From contig CP103032.1 in the NCBI GenBank assembly GCA_024752435.1, forward strand, positions 1,860,001-1,924,000: a stretch of 64,000 nucleotides of DNA, read 5' to 3'. Position numbers and translations under genes: made by a program. The notes below the pieces were generated by a model, which saw only the letters and a list, made by a program, of their open reading frames with translations, had not been told where the DNA came from and searched no databases. Origin of the DNA: Allantophomopsis cytisporea (lineage: Eukaryota; Ascomycota; Leotiomycetes; Phacidiales; Phacidiaceae). Positions 23,340 to 34,076 of the stretch are shown here, in pieces (position 1 is the first letter of the stretch; each line of letters begins with the position of its first letter).

Positions 23340-24398
23340 CTATGCCTGCTTCTCCATATCTAAGAAAGCCTCAGCCATATCTGTAAAAGTGTCCTCAAAC
23401 TTTGTGAACTCGATCCCCAGAATACTGTGCGCCCGGCTTGAATTTATCAAATAACAATCGGGTCCCTTATCGCCCGGCGTCCCAATAGGTACACGATCTC
23501 TGATCTGCGGGAACTTCTTTCTAAACAAATCGCAAACTTCTTGCTTACTCCATCGGCCAGACGCAATCAAGAATCTTCCGGACTCCTCGGACTCAAATGC
23601 TTTCAAGTGTGCTAAGGCGACATCTCGCACATCGGCAAATGAGGGCATGACTGTTCCCGGGACTTTGGTGAGCGAACCATTCATGAGAGCATAGATGTCT
23701 GCTGGCGAGGTGCCCAGATGCTTCAGGCTAATTGAGCCCAGGAATGAAGGGCCATAGATCATGGGCGGACAGATAGTAGAAATTGTGAAAGCTGGTTTGT
23801 TCTTTTCAAGAAAATCCCAAGCTGCTTCTTCAGCGAGTTTCTTGCTTCCGCTGCAAGACTGAATTAGTAGAGTTGCTTATAGGATTGGGAAAACTCACGC
23901 ATATGCAAGCCGATTGTTGGATTTTGCTTCTTCGTAGGTAATTGGATTCCAATCCTTCTCAGTATATTCATAGCCCGGATTCAGTCCTTTGTAGAAGTTA
24001 TTCACAGCGGCGAATGAAGAGGTGATCACTACTCTCTTCACCTTTGGGGCATGAGAAGCGATCGATTCGAGAACTCGAGTGGTGCCCTTGATGGCAGGAA
24101 CAAGTAGATCGAATTCGTTATTTGCAACATTTGATATGAACGGGGAAGCCATATGGATGACGCCGTCGACATTTTTAACTGCTTCATCGAAGGCACCTTC
24201 GACTGTCAGATCAGGGACGATGGTGTATTCCAAAGCATTTGCAAACTTCTTATGAGTCGCAATAACAGCTTCGCCACTTTTCTTGCTTCGCACTGCAATT
24301 CGAACCGAATAGCCTCTCTGCAAAAATGCATTAAGCGTGTGATGTCCTACAAAGCCTGAAGCTCCTGTGATGAGAACGAGGGATTGTTTATCGGACAT
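23340..24398 (-). CDS. NAD(P)-dependent extended SDR, GRE2/dihydroflavonol-reductase type
   Basis: Two exons, 24398-23899 and 23850-23340, with a 48-nt intron; 337 codons (336 residues). The Rossmann motif TGASGFVG is at residues 11-18. The catalytic Y166-x-x-x-K170 (YAGSK) is recreated exactly across the intron, which confirms the splice. HMASPF and ITSSFAAV are typical of the GRE2/cinnamoyl-CoA and dihydroflavonol reductase branch. The C-terminal substrate domain ends MAEAFLDMEKQA. The likely reaction is NADPH-linked reduction of an aldehyde or ketone; the substrate cannot be read from sequence. It is divergent from the isochorismatase-like gene (720 bp between ATGs). Confidence 0.92.
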
Positions 24399-25117
24399 GA
24401 TGTAGCAAGTGTATGTGCGATCGTACGTGCTATTGTTACTGAAGTTAGAAGAAGTGAACCATTGAAATAATACTTATTGAATATCTTTGAGCTTCCAGTC
24501 GCCTCCCCGTGATAGCGACAGTAATCTAGCAGATCCCCATACCTTCAAAGTCTTATATAATCACCTCGCATCTCATTCAAATGGAATACTTTAGTCCACT
24601 ACTTCACTGGTTGGAGCAATGTCCATTCCCGGCTCATCCGGGTCAGCTCTACATGTTCCCAGCTGCAGGCGGCTTGAAAGTCAAAGTCATCGTCAGATTA
24701 GTGATCCCGAGGAGTACTCGGCAGCCCATGTAGATATTGATGGGTAATCAACTTTCATCTTACAGCTTATGGTGCAGATAAGATTCCTTACTACGTACAG
24801 ACAACGGATTGATGTAGCGAAACTATAAAAAATACAGAAGTGACAAACCTATTGTTTCGACCCTATAATACACGGCTGCAGGCGTCTTAGATGCAACCAC
24901 CAACATATCCGCTGTCAGTAATTTACGTATTTGAGCGTGACGACTAACCAGCGTTCATCCTACCACCTAATACTACGTAGATATTCTTTGCAGATAAGAA
25001 AGTGTTTTATCGAAAACTGGCTTCAAACACAAACTATAAGTATTCTCAAGTGCCCATTGTTTTCACCCTGCATCTATAATCCATTGAAACATCTTTTTAC
25101 TCACTCAGCTTATCACC
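24399..25117. promoter_or_regulatory. Divergent promoter region of SDR and isochorismatase-like genes
   Basis: 720 bp between two divergent start codons. A minus-strand TATATAA lies at 24553-24560, about 155 bp before the SDR ATG. No matching clear TATA was found for the plus-strand gene. No other gene was seen. Confidence 0.5.
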
Positions 25118-25890
25118 ATGCCTTCAGAAACAGCTTTGTTGCTAATTGACCCCTATAATGACTTCTTGCACCCCAAAGGAAAGATTACGAATATGCTCGC
25201 CGAAAGTTTGGCAGAAAGCAACACAATTGAACATCTCAAACAAGTAGTTACGGCAGTCCGAAAAGCAAAGATACCCATCTTCTATGGTATGCATCAACAG
25301 TCACGTCCCAATCAGTACCATGACTGGCAATTCATGACGAAGTCTCAAGAGGGACTCGAAGCCAAGAAAATCTTTGAAGAAGGTAGCTTTGGAGCCCAAT
25401 TCTATGAGGGACTCGAGCCAGATCCGGAAAATGGTGATGTGGTTGTGTCTAAGCATTGGAATAGCAGGTTTGTGATTTCTTCAAAGAAATATTGAAAACC
25501 TGCTGATCATCATTTCATAGCTCCTTCCAGAACACAGATCTTGAAATGCAGCTGAAGCAACGCGGTGTTACTCATGTAATCCTCGCTGGTCTCATTGCAA
25601 ACACATGCATTGAATCTACAGCGCGCTATGCCTATGAGCTGTATGTGTCATTCTCCTTGCTCATAGTTGAAGACCTTTCACTAACGGATTGGCTCAGAGG
25701 GTTTAAGACGACAATGATGTAAGTCTCAGGTTGGGAAGCACCGAGAATTCAGTACTGACCATTTTGTGCGTGTAGCTCCGATGCAACAGCTGGCTTCTCA
25801 ACGGCTCAGAAGGACGCGGCAACTAATCTAATTTGGCCGCTTTTTGCCAATAAGATTGTGACTACGGCAGAGTTGATCAAGTCCCTTTAG
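25118..25890 (+). CDS. Isochorismatase-family cysteine hydrolase
   Basis: Four exons: 25118-25467, 25521-25640, 25698-25718, 25776-25890. They join to 202 codons (201 residues). The catalytic triad of the family is visible: D11 (ALLLIDPYNDF), K112 (VVSKHW) and C146 (AGLIANTCIESTARYAYELG). The C-terminus DATAGFSTAQKDAA is typical. Members hydrolyse isochorismate, nicotinamide, N-carbamoyl compounds or similar; the substrate here is unknown. Exon 3 is a 21-nt microexon, supported by good gt/ag sites on both sides and by restoring GFKTTMISDATAG. It is a short stand-alone enzyme of usual length with no targeting peptide. Confidence 0.92.
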
Positions 25891-26888
25891 CAAGGGGCAA
25901 GTCAGTTGTAAGCTTTAGGGTAGACTTTGAATTCGAGAAAATGTCATGCCTTTCAGTGCAATGTCATATACTTTGCGGTGAGACTCTCACAGGCTTAAGA
26001 TTAGATAGACTCTACATATGTGGAGCTGAAGTGCGGGGTCGTAGGAATTTAAATGTCCGATCTGTTCGGTGGGGCAGGGGTTGAATTGCTCCTTCGCTGC
26101 TTGCAACTTAAGGCAGTTAAGCATAATGTCAGCAGTACGTACTAGTAAAAACAACAAAGCATGAGCTGTGGAGGCCAACAAAGATAGGTGCTTACTACGA
26201 CATTAGCGAGTAAAGAATCATTGCGCTACGGGTGAACTTTATTTTCACATCAGGGCTGAGATAGAAAGAATGTCGTGATGTAGAGTCGGAACTACGAATT
26301 CAAATACCAGTTTAGCCTTAGAAAGAGGTTTAAGCCTCGGTTCGAGCATGAGAGTGGTGCAAGCAGAATAATGTTCAGACCCCTCCCTTTTGACATAAAA
26401 TCAAGGCTCCAACCTTGATTTCATGGTGGTTCGTAGTGGATGGTGTTGTAACAAAGTATGATTCCATGACACATCCGTGTTACCAGAAGGAAGTGAGTTA
26501 GCCATCAAAGATATGTGCTGTTGAGGGGTTATCGAAAACGGAGCCTATGGTTGCCAACCCATTCTTCATCGTGAGATGCCCACTTTTATGCGAAACTTGG
26601 TGTTTGCAACATCCTTAACTCTCTACATCCTTCCTTCTAATGAGTTTTTTATTTTCAAAGATGTACTTTAGTTTCAAAACTCTCATCGATAGATACGAAC
26701 TTACGCTCACAGGCACAATAGAAGAAGGCGAACCCGAACCTAATTTTGTCAAGAGAGAAAAGCTCTAACTTGTAGCCTCCTATTGGGATCGCAAATTTGG
26801 AAGTTTCTACATACATGGGGCCGTGATAGTTGTGGCCAGATCCAGATCATTACCGAAACTTGCCTGGAAATCATCCTCAAGAAGCCAC
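25891..26888. other. Intergenic between convergent genes, no gene seen
   Basis: About 1 kb between the 3' ends of the isochorismatase-like and dioxygenase genes. Only short open frames without recognisable features. Confidence 0.5.
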
Positions 26889-28075
26889 TCAAACGAAGCT
26901 ATTCTCCATCTTCCGGTGAAGATATTCACCAGCATTGATAGGTTTCCATCTCTTGGGTAGTTTCTCATCCCAACATCCTGGCAGAGCCTCAACTACAGTT
27001 GACGGATCAGGGGACGCGAAGAAGGGAATACTGTACCGTTCAGGAATGAACTCATACCCAGTTTCAGTATTAGTGTCATGGGTATTTGAGAGGCTTGTCC
27101 CCTCCAGATTCTGCTTGTCCAATAAACACGGAGGCTCTACAACTCTATGCACCGTATTTTTCCATCTCCCATTACTCCACCGCATCATGAGGTAACCTAT
27201 ATTGATAACCACCGTATTTGGCTTGGGCTCGGCATTTATGAACCTTCCATTTCTCTCGAATTCAGCACTTGCCGTTGTATCCGCAGATTCCAAGTCGGCA
27301 ATCTCTAGACCACCGGCATTGTCCTGAAACAGAAGTGTAAGGGTTCCAAAATCAGAGTGTGCGGGACTACGAAACTCTTTTCCCGAACGGAGGAGATCTG
27401 CTGGAAGTGCTGGATAATGAAGCAAGCTCATATTAAATATGGAGCTGGCATGATATTGAGTAAGCGAGTCGATTTCAGAAAGCTTCAGAGCTAGAGAGAA
27501 GCATTCCAATAGCTGATGAACAAGCTTCTCGCAGTCCTGAACCAAATGAATACTTAAAGCTTTGAGCAAGAATTGAGGGCCCGCACCTGAAAGAAAGCTT
27601 CCATAAACTCACGGAAGCCAGGCAACAGCTCGTTCGAGGGCCAATGATTGGGTCGAGTATCGTTTCTGGGGTTTCCAAAGCCAAAGCCTTCTTTATTGCA
27701 AACATGCTGGCGTACTTTCTCGTTTCCTATTCCTGAATATCCATAGCCATTTGAACGTTTCACGCTATTTCTGTCGTCCTCCGTAAGGGCAAAGAAGCTT
27801 TTGCTCTGAAAGTGGTCATGGATCAGCTGAGAACATTCATAACTCTTCAGGAAGTACTGTTTAGATAACTTATATCACTTCGCAAAAAATGCCTGACATA
27901 CCCGTTCAAAACATTTGTCGACTTTTTCCTGGTCAATTCCATGGTTGGCAAGGTAAATGAAGCCAACAGTGCTCAAAGCTACGTCTATGGCGGAGGCAAC
28001 CTTTTCGCGATCATCAGATGATCCGTCAATGAAAGGACTAAAATCAATCAATGGAATCTTTGATTCTGAAGGCAT
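26889..28075 (-). CDS. 2-oxoglutarate/Fe(II)-dependent dioxygenase (isopenicillin N synthase-like)
   Basis: Three exons: 28075-27902, 27805-27587, 27536-26889. They join to 347 codons (346 residues), all junctions phase 0. The N-terminal DIOX_N region starts PLIDFSPFIDG, with GFIYLANHGI. The jelly-roll core carries the iron ligands H191-x-D193 (AHSDFGTLTLLF) and about H261 (NTVHRVVEP), and the 2-oxoglutarate Arg in RYSIPFF. Such enzymes hydroxylate or desaturate small molecules, often in secondary metabolism or detoxification. The substrate is unknown. Cytosolic, no signal peptide. It lies near an SDR and an isochorismatase-like hydrolase, so a shared catabolic or biosynthetic role is possible. 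Confidence 0.93.
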
Positions 28076-28462
28076 ATTGGGAGAGTATGGTTGTACTATC
28101 GCAATGCCAGAACCGAGTTTGTGGTTGAGCGGAGTGGTGTAGCGGGTTTTTGAAGTCGGGCTCCAATTTATGTTCCTTTGCGACCACTATCTGCTGCTCT
28201 CTGATTGGGAGCGGCAAATCAGACATGCCGGAAGAAATGATTAAGCAGAAACGCAGCAAAATGACGGTTGAACACCATTTATGGTTAACTATACAAAAAG
28301 ATGTTTTACTGTACCTAACGTTCAAGTGTAACCTTTAAGCGTAAAAATAGGGTTCAATGAAGTTCACAATTTACATCACGATTGCCAAATCTTTTTGTAT
28401 CTAGAGTCTATTTGAAAATTCGCACCAGAGAGCGATATCAACACTTAATCATGGGCTGAGCC
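28076..28462. other. Intergenic, no gene seen
   Basis: Promoter of the dioxygenase gene on the minus strand and 3' flank of the GAR-domain gene. No additional feature was recognised. Confidence 0.5.
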
Positions 28463-31400
28463 TCAAGTACCTTTCCGAAACAACCTCTTCGTACCACCAG
28501 CCCTTCCTATATCACCGAATGATCTTTCCTTCTCGGCACTCGCCTGTCTAACCTTCTCTTTCATACTCTCGATCCATTTTTCATCCTCCTCGGTAATATC
28601 TATCCTCTTACCTTTTGGTCCTGCAAGTCCAAGACTACCATCCTCATCCGCCCAGTTACTCATGCTTGCGCGCGAACTTGGTCGCGAGTTTGAGCCTACA
28701 GAAGGCGGGGTTTCGTTGCGTCGCATTCCCATGACCGATGGTGTGCGAGGACTAACACGCGATTCTTCGCCCAGAGACAGACGGCTTCGACGATGGGCGA
28801 GAGTAGACATAGGTCGTTCGAGAGATGATGGTGGCCGGCTACCAAGGCGAGATGATGTGCGGCCCATCGATGTTGCCGGGCGTTGAGGAGGGCTGGAATG
28901 AGCGGAACCTCTAGAGATAGAGCGAGGAGACAAATCCTGAACCTCAACCTTACCATCGCGATCTACACGACGGTGATGACTTGCGTATTCCTTCAGATAT
29001 TCGCCAAGATCTGCCCATCCACCTCCTACGCGAACCATCACACGCTCTCCATGCTCACCAACCAGTCGAACGAATAGCTTAATTGGTGCTTCGCCAGTGC
29101 TTCGAGACAGATGATAGAGCTTAATTTCTGGGGCGCTACTCGAAGCCCGAGGACGTCGAGTTTGTGCTGGAGCCAGTGTAAACGATGGAGAAGAAGGTCG
29201 CGTCAACGGTCGCCGTCCATCGGTCAATGACATCACGGAAGGGCGCTTCTTCACAACGTGAAGCTCAGAATTTGGATTCTTTGGCTGTGTAGTCAATTTG
29301 AATTGTGCCGGGATATTCTGCAACACCTGTGTAATTTGGTCGTGGAATTGATCTTTCGATGTCTTTGCAGGGCTTCTAACAGGCGGTGTACTAGATATAG
29401 CGACATTCTTGAGCCGCGGAGGCTCCTTCGGAGTATTACCAGTGGGTGGAGTTCCTGGATCTGTTCGAGGCGAACCCTGCATCCCGGATGACTTTGGCGT
29501 GACCATAGAGACAGAACGATGTCTAGGAGTGTGTCCTGGCGAGGGTGTTCCGAGATACGTTGTATGGTCTCTTTCCGTAGATTTCACATCTTTCTGCATG
29601 GCTACTACCACAGACTGTGGCAACCTGAGTGGCATTTTACTCGAATCTTTCGGCAAGATTTCTCGCTCTGGGGACGGTGACATGTCCAAATCAGAAGTAT
29701 CAGTTGTCACGATAGATGGTGTTTGTGCTGTCGTTGATACTGGAGAATTCACTGAGACATCCTGTTTTACTGCACGAATTGGTGTCATGAAGGATTCTTG
29801 AAACATCTTTTTTGATGGCGTCATAGGCGTGCCAGATCCACTGCTCGATGGACGCGAAATTGTCTTTAGACTAGCACGCGATATCTTCTCAATTGACACG
29901 ACAGATGCTCTTCGCATAGAATCCAGTTCTGGGAGAGCTTCATCCGTATCTTCTGCGCTATCATCATCAAAGTCCGAAAATTCCAGTGTGCGAAGTCTAT
30001 CCGATTTGACCGGTGGAGGAGTATCTGGTGTCTCCTTCCCTGAAGGCTCAAATACTTCTGGTGACTTCGATTTCGGCGATGATGACGATCGACCAGGCGA
30101 TGAAATACTTGTATTGATATCTGAGAAGCCAGGGAAGTCCTCGAGGGGTATAGGGTCATGTTTTGTGGGCGTTGCACCGTCGAATTCACCGCTAAAGTTT
30201 CGAGATGATTTTATAGGTGACAAAATCGGCCTGAAGTATCCGGCAGGTTCGGCTTCGAGAATTTCTGGATTTGACTCGGATGCGAAATAGCCTGATGACT
30301 CGGAAGGAGAGGATGGAGAACGAACACGTGTAGGTTTCGGCGTGACTGTTTGTGGTGCACCACCTTCGTCTTTGCCATTTTCTTCGACGGGTACTGGGGT
30401 ATCTGGTAAATGACCGAGCAGATCTATATCCTCTTTCTGTACGCTCAAATGTATCGGGGGATGTCTCGTTGGAGAAGAGCCTTGTGATAAGCTAGCCTCA
30501 ATAACTGACTCTTGTGACATTGTCTTCCTTTCGGGCGATGAACATCCAAAATCCAATGCAGTTCCTTGTGGACGCATACGTCGTTTTGTTGGGCTTCTTG
30601 GTGTACCTCCATCCTCTAAGTACTTGTCTTTTGTATAGCTTCCAGGTTGATTCGACGGAGATCTGATGGCACGACTGGTATTGGAGCCTGCAGAGGAAGG
30701 AGTGTGAGGTGTTGACGGTCGCTCAACTCCAAATGCTGAACGGGGAGGCGTGTGAATATCATCCACTGATGTTCTGGAAGGAGTGTGTTTCGCTTCCATC
30801 TCATCTTCCATATCGCTGATAATGGAAGATACAAGACTTGATGGTGGTGTCTCTTTACGATGCTCAGTGCGCTCCGGAGCGTTAGTTTGCGAGTCCACAG
30901 AAACAACCATGGGTAGCCGTGCGGAACGTGAAGAAACGTCAACTTGCAGCGTACCTTCCACCTCAGGTGGTGTTGGTAGCTCTTTTACCCCATCAAATTT
31001 TGAATTCAATGACTGAGCGGATTGCTTCGCATGAAGGGTGTGTTTTACTTCAGATGATTCTTCTTGTAGTTTGTTTTTGATCTGTAAATCATCCTTTGCC
31101 GTTTGTTCCGTAGAAATATATGGCTCTTTGGTGAGTTCAGTATCCGTGACAGACAAAGAATTATTTTCCTTCGCCGCAATCACATCTTTAGTAAAAGAGT
31201 CATTAACACTATGACCCTTAGATTCAGTGTCGGAATTCACGAGTTCTACTTTATTTCCGTTTTCGCACAAAGATTCTTTTGCCGCGTTATTTGATGAAGA
31301 CGGACGCTCCGAGTCATGCGTGTATGATCTCGTCAATGGCTGCTGAGATTCTGAGCTGTGCATTGGTTCATCTTGGACAGAACTCGTATTCTGAAGTTCA

Positions 31401-33010
31401 CCAGGACTGCGTCCAACAATGGAATTGCTTTTATGGGACTCATAGTTATCAATCAGAATGTCAAGACCGAGTGCTTCTGCTCCCAGCTTCTTCTCGACTA
31501 GGGTGAAGCTCGGGCTCGCAACGGAATCTTTCGTTGCAAACCGTTTGATAGCATTTTCCTTGCGCTTTCTTGATGGCGTATCTGGCGAATCAGTTTCATC
31601 ATCCCATAATTCAACGTTTGTCTCGATGCTCTGAGGTCTCTTCAGCACGAATGGCACCGAGGGAGTAGTCCTAGATCTAGGATTTGTTGAAGGTTGTGTA
31701 AAATATGGTGGATCGGCATTCATACTCTTTTCAATCATGGTTTCGTTAAGAGCATCAGCTGATGCGGTAGGTGGTGTCGTCGTAAATGTCGGAATTTCAT
31801 CTCTGCTGGCATTTAGTGTGCTTCCAGGCTGTACCGTGTCCTTTGGTGGTACTTCCAGATCCTGTCTGATATTGTTTTCTCTCTGTTCGGTATTCTTTTC
31901 GAAGGCGTCCACTACCGTCTCCGTTGCCGCGAGTCGCTTCTTTTGTGCTTCCCATTCCCCTTCAAGCACCTTCTGATCTCCATAGACTGTCCAATTACTG
32001 TAGTCTTCCTCAATCACTTCCATTCGATCGAGCCAAGAATCCGGAACAGTATCCTCTCGACCTTCCAGAGTATCGAGCAGGCTGTCCAATTGTTGACCTA
32101 AAGCTCCAACTTTCTTCTGCAAAACATCCCGGATTGCGTCGAAGGTTTCGCGAGACAAATACGGTTGATCTTGATTTACGGTATGCGCACCACGCGACTT
32201 TTCAACAGCGTTCCATGCTGACTTCATCGCGATTTCCATATCTTTCAATGCCATCAGTACAGGTTGTATGTTACGAAGTACAATAATCCGCACACTCCAT
32301 ACATCCATTAAGCCCATCAACCTGGCCAAATTCGGGAGAGCTTGGAGTACAGTCGCAGTTACAACAGCCGTAAAATCATCCATCTTCGTATAGGAATGAG
32401 TTGATGGCGCAGGCTGGGAATCGTGGGAAGATGAAGGCCGAGATCTTGGCAAAATGTGCGTTTCCAAGACTTGCCTCTTGATATCCTCCACCTCGAGATC
32501 CTCCATATCTTCGGTTATTTCTTCGATTCTAGACTCATATCGAAGTATAGTTTGCACCGGCAAACTTCCCCAATATTCCTCTTCCGATTGCTCCGGTTCT
32601 TCAACTTTAGGGATCGTGTCAGAGCCTTCGACCTGGTCTTCATTTCTTTTTTCACTTCCTCTGGAAACATTCCTCTTAGAAACGGGTAGTTCAAACCCCG
32701 TGGAACCACCTTCTGGCCAACTCCAATCTACTAACTCTTTGACCCATTCTTCGATCTTCTGGGAAGCGTGGGCGGCACGTATGCCAAATGCTCGTTCTTC
32801 TGGGCTTGCCGCTTCGATACTCTTCTTCAAGGTCCCCGAATTCGATGTGAAGGCCTCAAAGGTGGTGGCTGGGGAGAGATCGGCGAGAAGGTTGTCCATT
32901 GGTCGGATTCGAGTGGGAGATAGTATTGGTGATCGCGACGTTCGAGGAGTGCGGGGGTTCATGAAGCTGAACCTCTGCCCCGTGGGGGACAGAAAAGGTG
33001 GTGTATTCAT
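28463..33010 (-). CDS. GAS2 (GAR)-domain cytoskeletal protein
   Basis: Uninterrupted 1515-residue frame. Residues about 1-45 are Ser/Pro-rich with SPT motifs. About 50-400 is helical and acidic (for example AAHASQKIEEWVKELVDWSW). A long low-complexity Ser/Pro/Thr region with many SP/TP sites follows, typical of CDK/MAPK-regulated fungal proteins. Near the C-terminus (about 1215-1345) lies a GAR-type module: DQFHDQITQVLQNIPAQFKL and RVMVRVGGGWADLGEYLKEY. In animals GAR domains bind microtubules (Gas2, spectraplakins). A basic Ser/Arg-rich tail follows. A microtubule- or cortex-associated role is inferred. The ATG at 33010 is chosen because it is the first in the frame and is followed by conserved-looking PFLSPTGQRFSFM. 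Confidence 0.88.
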   Translation of the reverse strand: MNTPPFLSPTGQRFSFMNPRTPRTSRSPILSPTRIRPMDNLLADLSPATTFEAFTSNSGTLKKSIEAASPEERAFGIRAAHASQKIEEWVKELVDWSWPEGGSTGFELPVSKRNVSRGSEKRNEDQVEGSDTIPKVEEPEQSEEEYWGSLPVQTILRYESRIEEITEDMEDLEVEDIKRQVLETHILPRSRPSSSHDSQPAPSTHSYTKMDDFTAVVTATVLQALPNLARLMGLMDVWSVRIIVLRNIQPVLMALKDMEIAMKSAWNAVEKSRGAHTVNQDQPYLSRETFDAIRDVLQKKVGALGQQLDSLLDTLEGREDTVPDSWLDRMEVIEEDYSNWTVYGDQKVLEGEWEAQKKRLAATETVVDAFEKNTEQRENNIRQDLEVPPKDTVQPGSTLNASRDEIPTFTTTPPTASADALNETMIEKSMNADPPYFTQPSTNPRSRTTPSVPFVLKRPQSIETNVELWDDETDSPDTPSRKRKENAIKRFATKDSVASPSFTLVEKKLGAEALGLDILIDNYESHKSNSIVGRSPGELQNTSSVQDEPMHSSESQQPLTRSYTHDSERPSSSNNAAKESLCENGNKVELVNSDTESKGHSVNDSFTKDVIAAKENNSLSVTDTELTKEPYISTEQTAKDDLQIKNKLQEESSEVKHTLHAKQSAQSLNSKFDGVKELPTPPEVEGTLQVDVSSRSARLPMVVSVDSQTNAPERTEHRKETPPSSLVSSIISDMEDEMEAKHTPSRTSVDDIHTPPRSAFGVERPSTPHTPSSAGSNTSRAIRSPSNQPGSYTKDKYLEDGGTPRSPTKRRMRPQGTALDFGCSSPERKTMSQESVIEASLSQGSSPTRHPPIHLSVQKEDIDLLGHLPDTPVPVEENGKDEGGAPQTVTPKPTRVRSPSSPSESSGYFASESNPEILEAEPAGYFRPILSPIKSSRNFSGEFDGATPTKHDPIPLEDFPGFSDINTSISSPGRSSSSPKSKSPEVFEPSGKETPDTPPPVKSDRLRTLEFSDFDDDSAEDTDEALPELDSMRRASVVSIEKISRASLKTISRPSSSGSGTPMTPSKKMFQESFMTPIRAVKQDVSVNSPVSTTAQTPSIVTTDTSDLDMSPSPEREILPKDSSKMPLRLPQSVVVAMQKDVKSTERDHTTYLGTPSPGHTPRHRSVSMVTPKSSGMQGSPRTDPGTPPTGNTPKEPPRLKNVAISSTPPVRSPAKTSKDQFHDQITQVLQNIPAQFKLTTQPKNPNSELHVVKKRPSVMSLTDGRRPLTRPSSPSFTLAPAQTRRPRASSSAPEIKLYHLSRSTGEAPIKLFVRLVGEHGERVMVRVGGGWADLGEYLKEYASHHRRVDRDGKVEVQDLSPRSISRGSAHSSPPQRPATSMGRTSSRLGSRPPSSLERPMSTLAHRRSRLSLGEESRVSPRTPSVMGMRRNETPPSVGSNSRPSSRASMSNWADEDGSLGLAGPKGKRIDITEEDEKWIESMKEKVRQASAEKERSFGDIGRAGGTKRLFRKGT

Positions 33011-33982
33011 CTTGCACGAGTCGAAGGTTTGATTACGGAAAGGCTGGTGATATGCCTGGTTGCATGGCTTACCGCCTGGGGTTTAGGAACGAAGCATTAT
33101 GGTTGGATATGATGCAGTGGAGTGGATGAGGTGAAAGGACAACTGCATGAAGACATGCAGATTTGTGTTAAATTGTGTTCTGAAGTCGCGGGGCTGGTAG
33201 ATAGCTTATTTGGATATCCCGATCTGGGATTCAATGTCGTTGTCGATGCGCAACAGGTGTAAGCGCGCGCGTTTCGACTTGGGGTAAGGAGTGTGAGGTC
33301 CGTCTGATCAGATGGAATCACTGATGAAGACAGAAGGATAGAAAGAGATTTGAAAGAGCGTGAGCGTCCTCGTCCTCGATTCCTTGAATGTGGAAAACCG
33401 TTGGTACCGTTTGGTAAAAGCTATGTAATTATGTACATTGATTTACGCAGCATGGAAAGCTGCTCATGGCGCGACGAGCGCGAGCCGTAGGAAGAGGCGT
33501 GCTCCATGTACCGTACCCTTAAATTTGGCTCTGGCTCTGCAAACGGTGCAAACTTCGCTTGTCGCCGAGCCCTGGGTCTAGCAGGAAATGAAATTATACG
33601 ATATGAAAGGTAAAATGTAAATGGGAAAAGGAGGAGATATGAGACACTTCTGAGAAAACAAAATTACCTTTTCAATTCAGAAAAATGAGAGGATCACCGG
33701 GGAAAATGAAGACATCGTCAATTTGTTGTAGTTAACTGGAATATAAAAAAACAGAAAAGAAATGGGGGGGAGAGAGAGAGGGAGAAATGGGATCATGTAA
33801 AGTGGAAGGGTCTCTCACCGCGTATGAGCTTAACGACCTATGGTAAAACCTGCGGGCACAGCGGCCGACGTCGGGACTCCCATAAACCCCCTGCACCAAT
33901 CAGACGCTGGGAGTTTCGAAGATCGCGAAATAATTAAATCTGGGGAATTATCCCAGCGTGCATATTTGTTTTGTGACGGGAG
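33011..33982. other. Shared upstream region of GAR-domain gene and LYS4
   Basis: Divergent intergenic region. Contains a GA-rich run at about 33763-33785. No gene was seen. Confidence 0.5.
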
Positions 33983-33989
33983 TGACTCA
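33983..33989. promoter_or_regulatory. Gcn4/CPC1-type site TGACTCA upstream of LYS4
   Basis: Perfect TGACTCA about 90 bp before the proposed LYS4 ATG. Gcn4/CPC1/CpcA activates amino-acid biosynthesis genes under starvation in fungi, so a functional site here is plausible. It is the first unit of a GACTCA microsatellite (33984-34013). Confidence 0.6.
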
Positions 33990-34013
33990 GACTCAGACTC
34001 AGACTCAGACTCA
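33984..34013. repeat. (GACTCA)5 microsatellite
   Basis: Five perfect tandem GACTCA hexamers, followed by a degenerate GATTCG. Each unit keeps a GACTC half-site of the Gcn4 motif. On both strands it creates short spurious Ser-Asp or Ser-Glu reading frames that are not genes. Confidence 0.92.
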
Positions 34014-34076
34014 GATTCGCATCTTTCGCATATTCCAACGTGCTGCCAAATCGCACCCGAGTCTGCAATCTGCAAT

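Noticed and set aside
23340..28075. A full secondary-metabolite biosynthetic cluster
   Set aside because: No polyketide synthase, peptide synthetase, terpene synthase, transporter or regulator is linked; only three tailoring-type enzymes.
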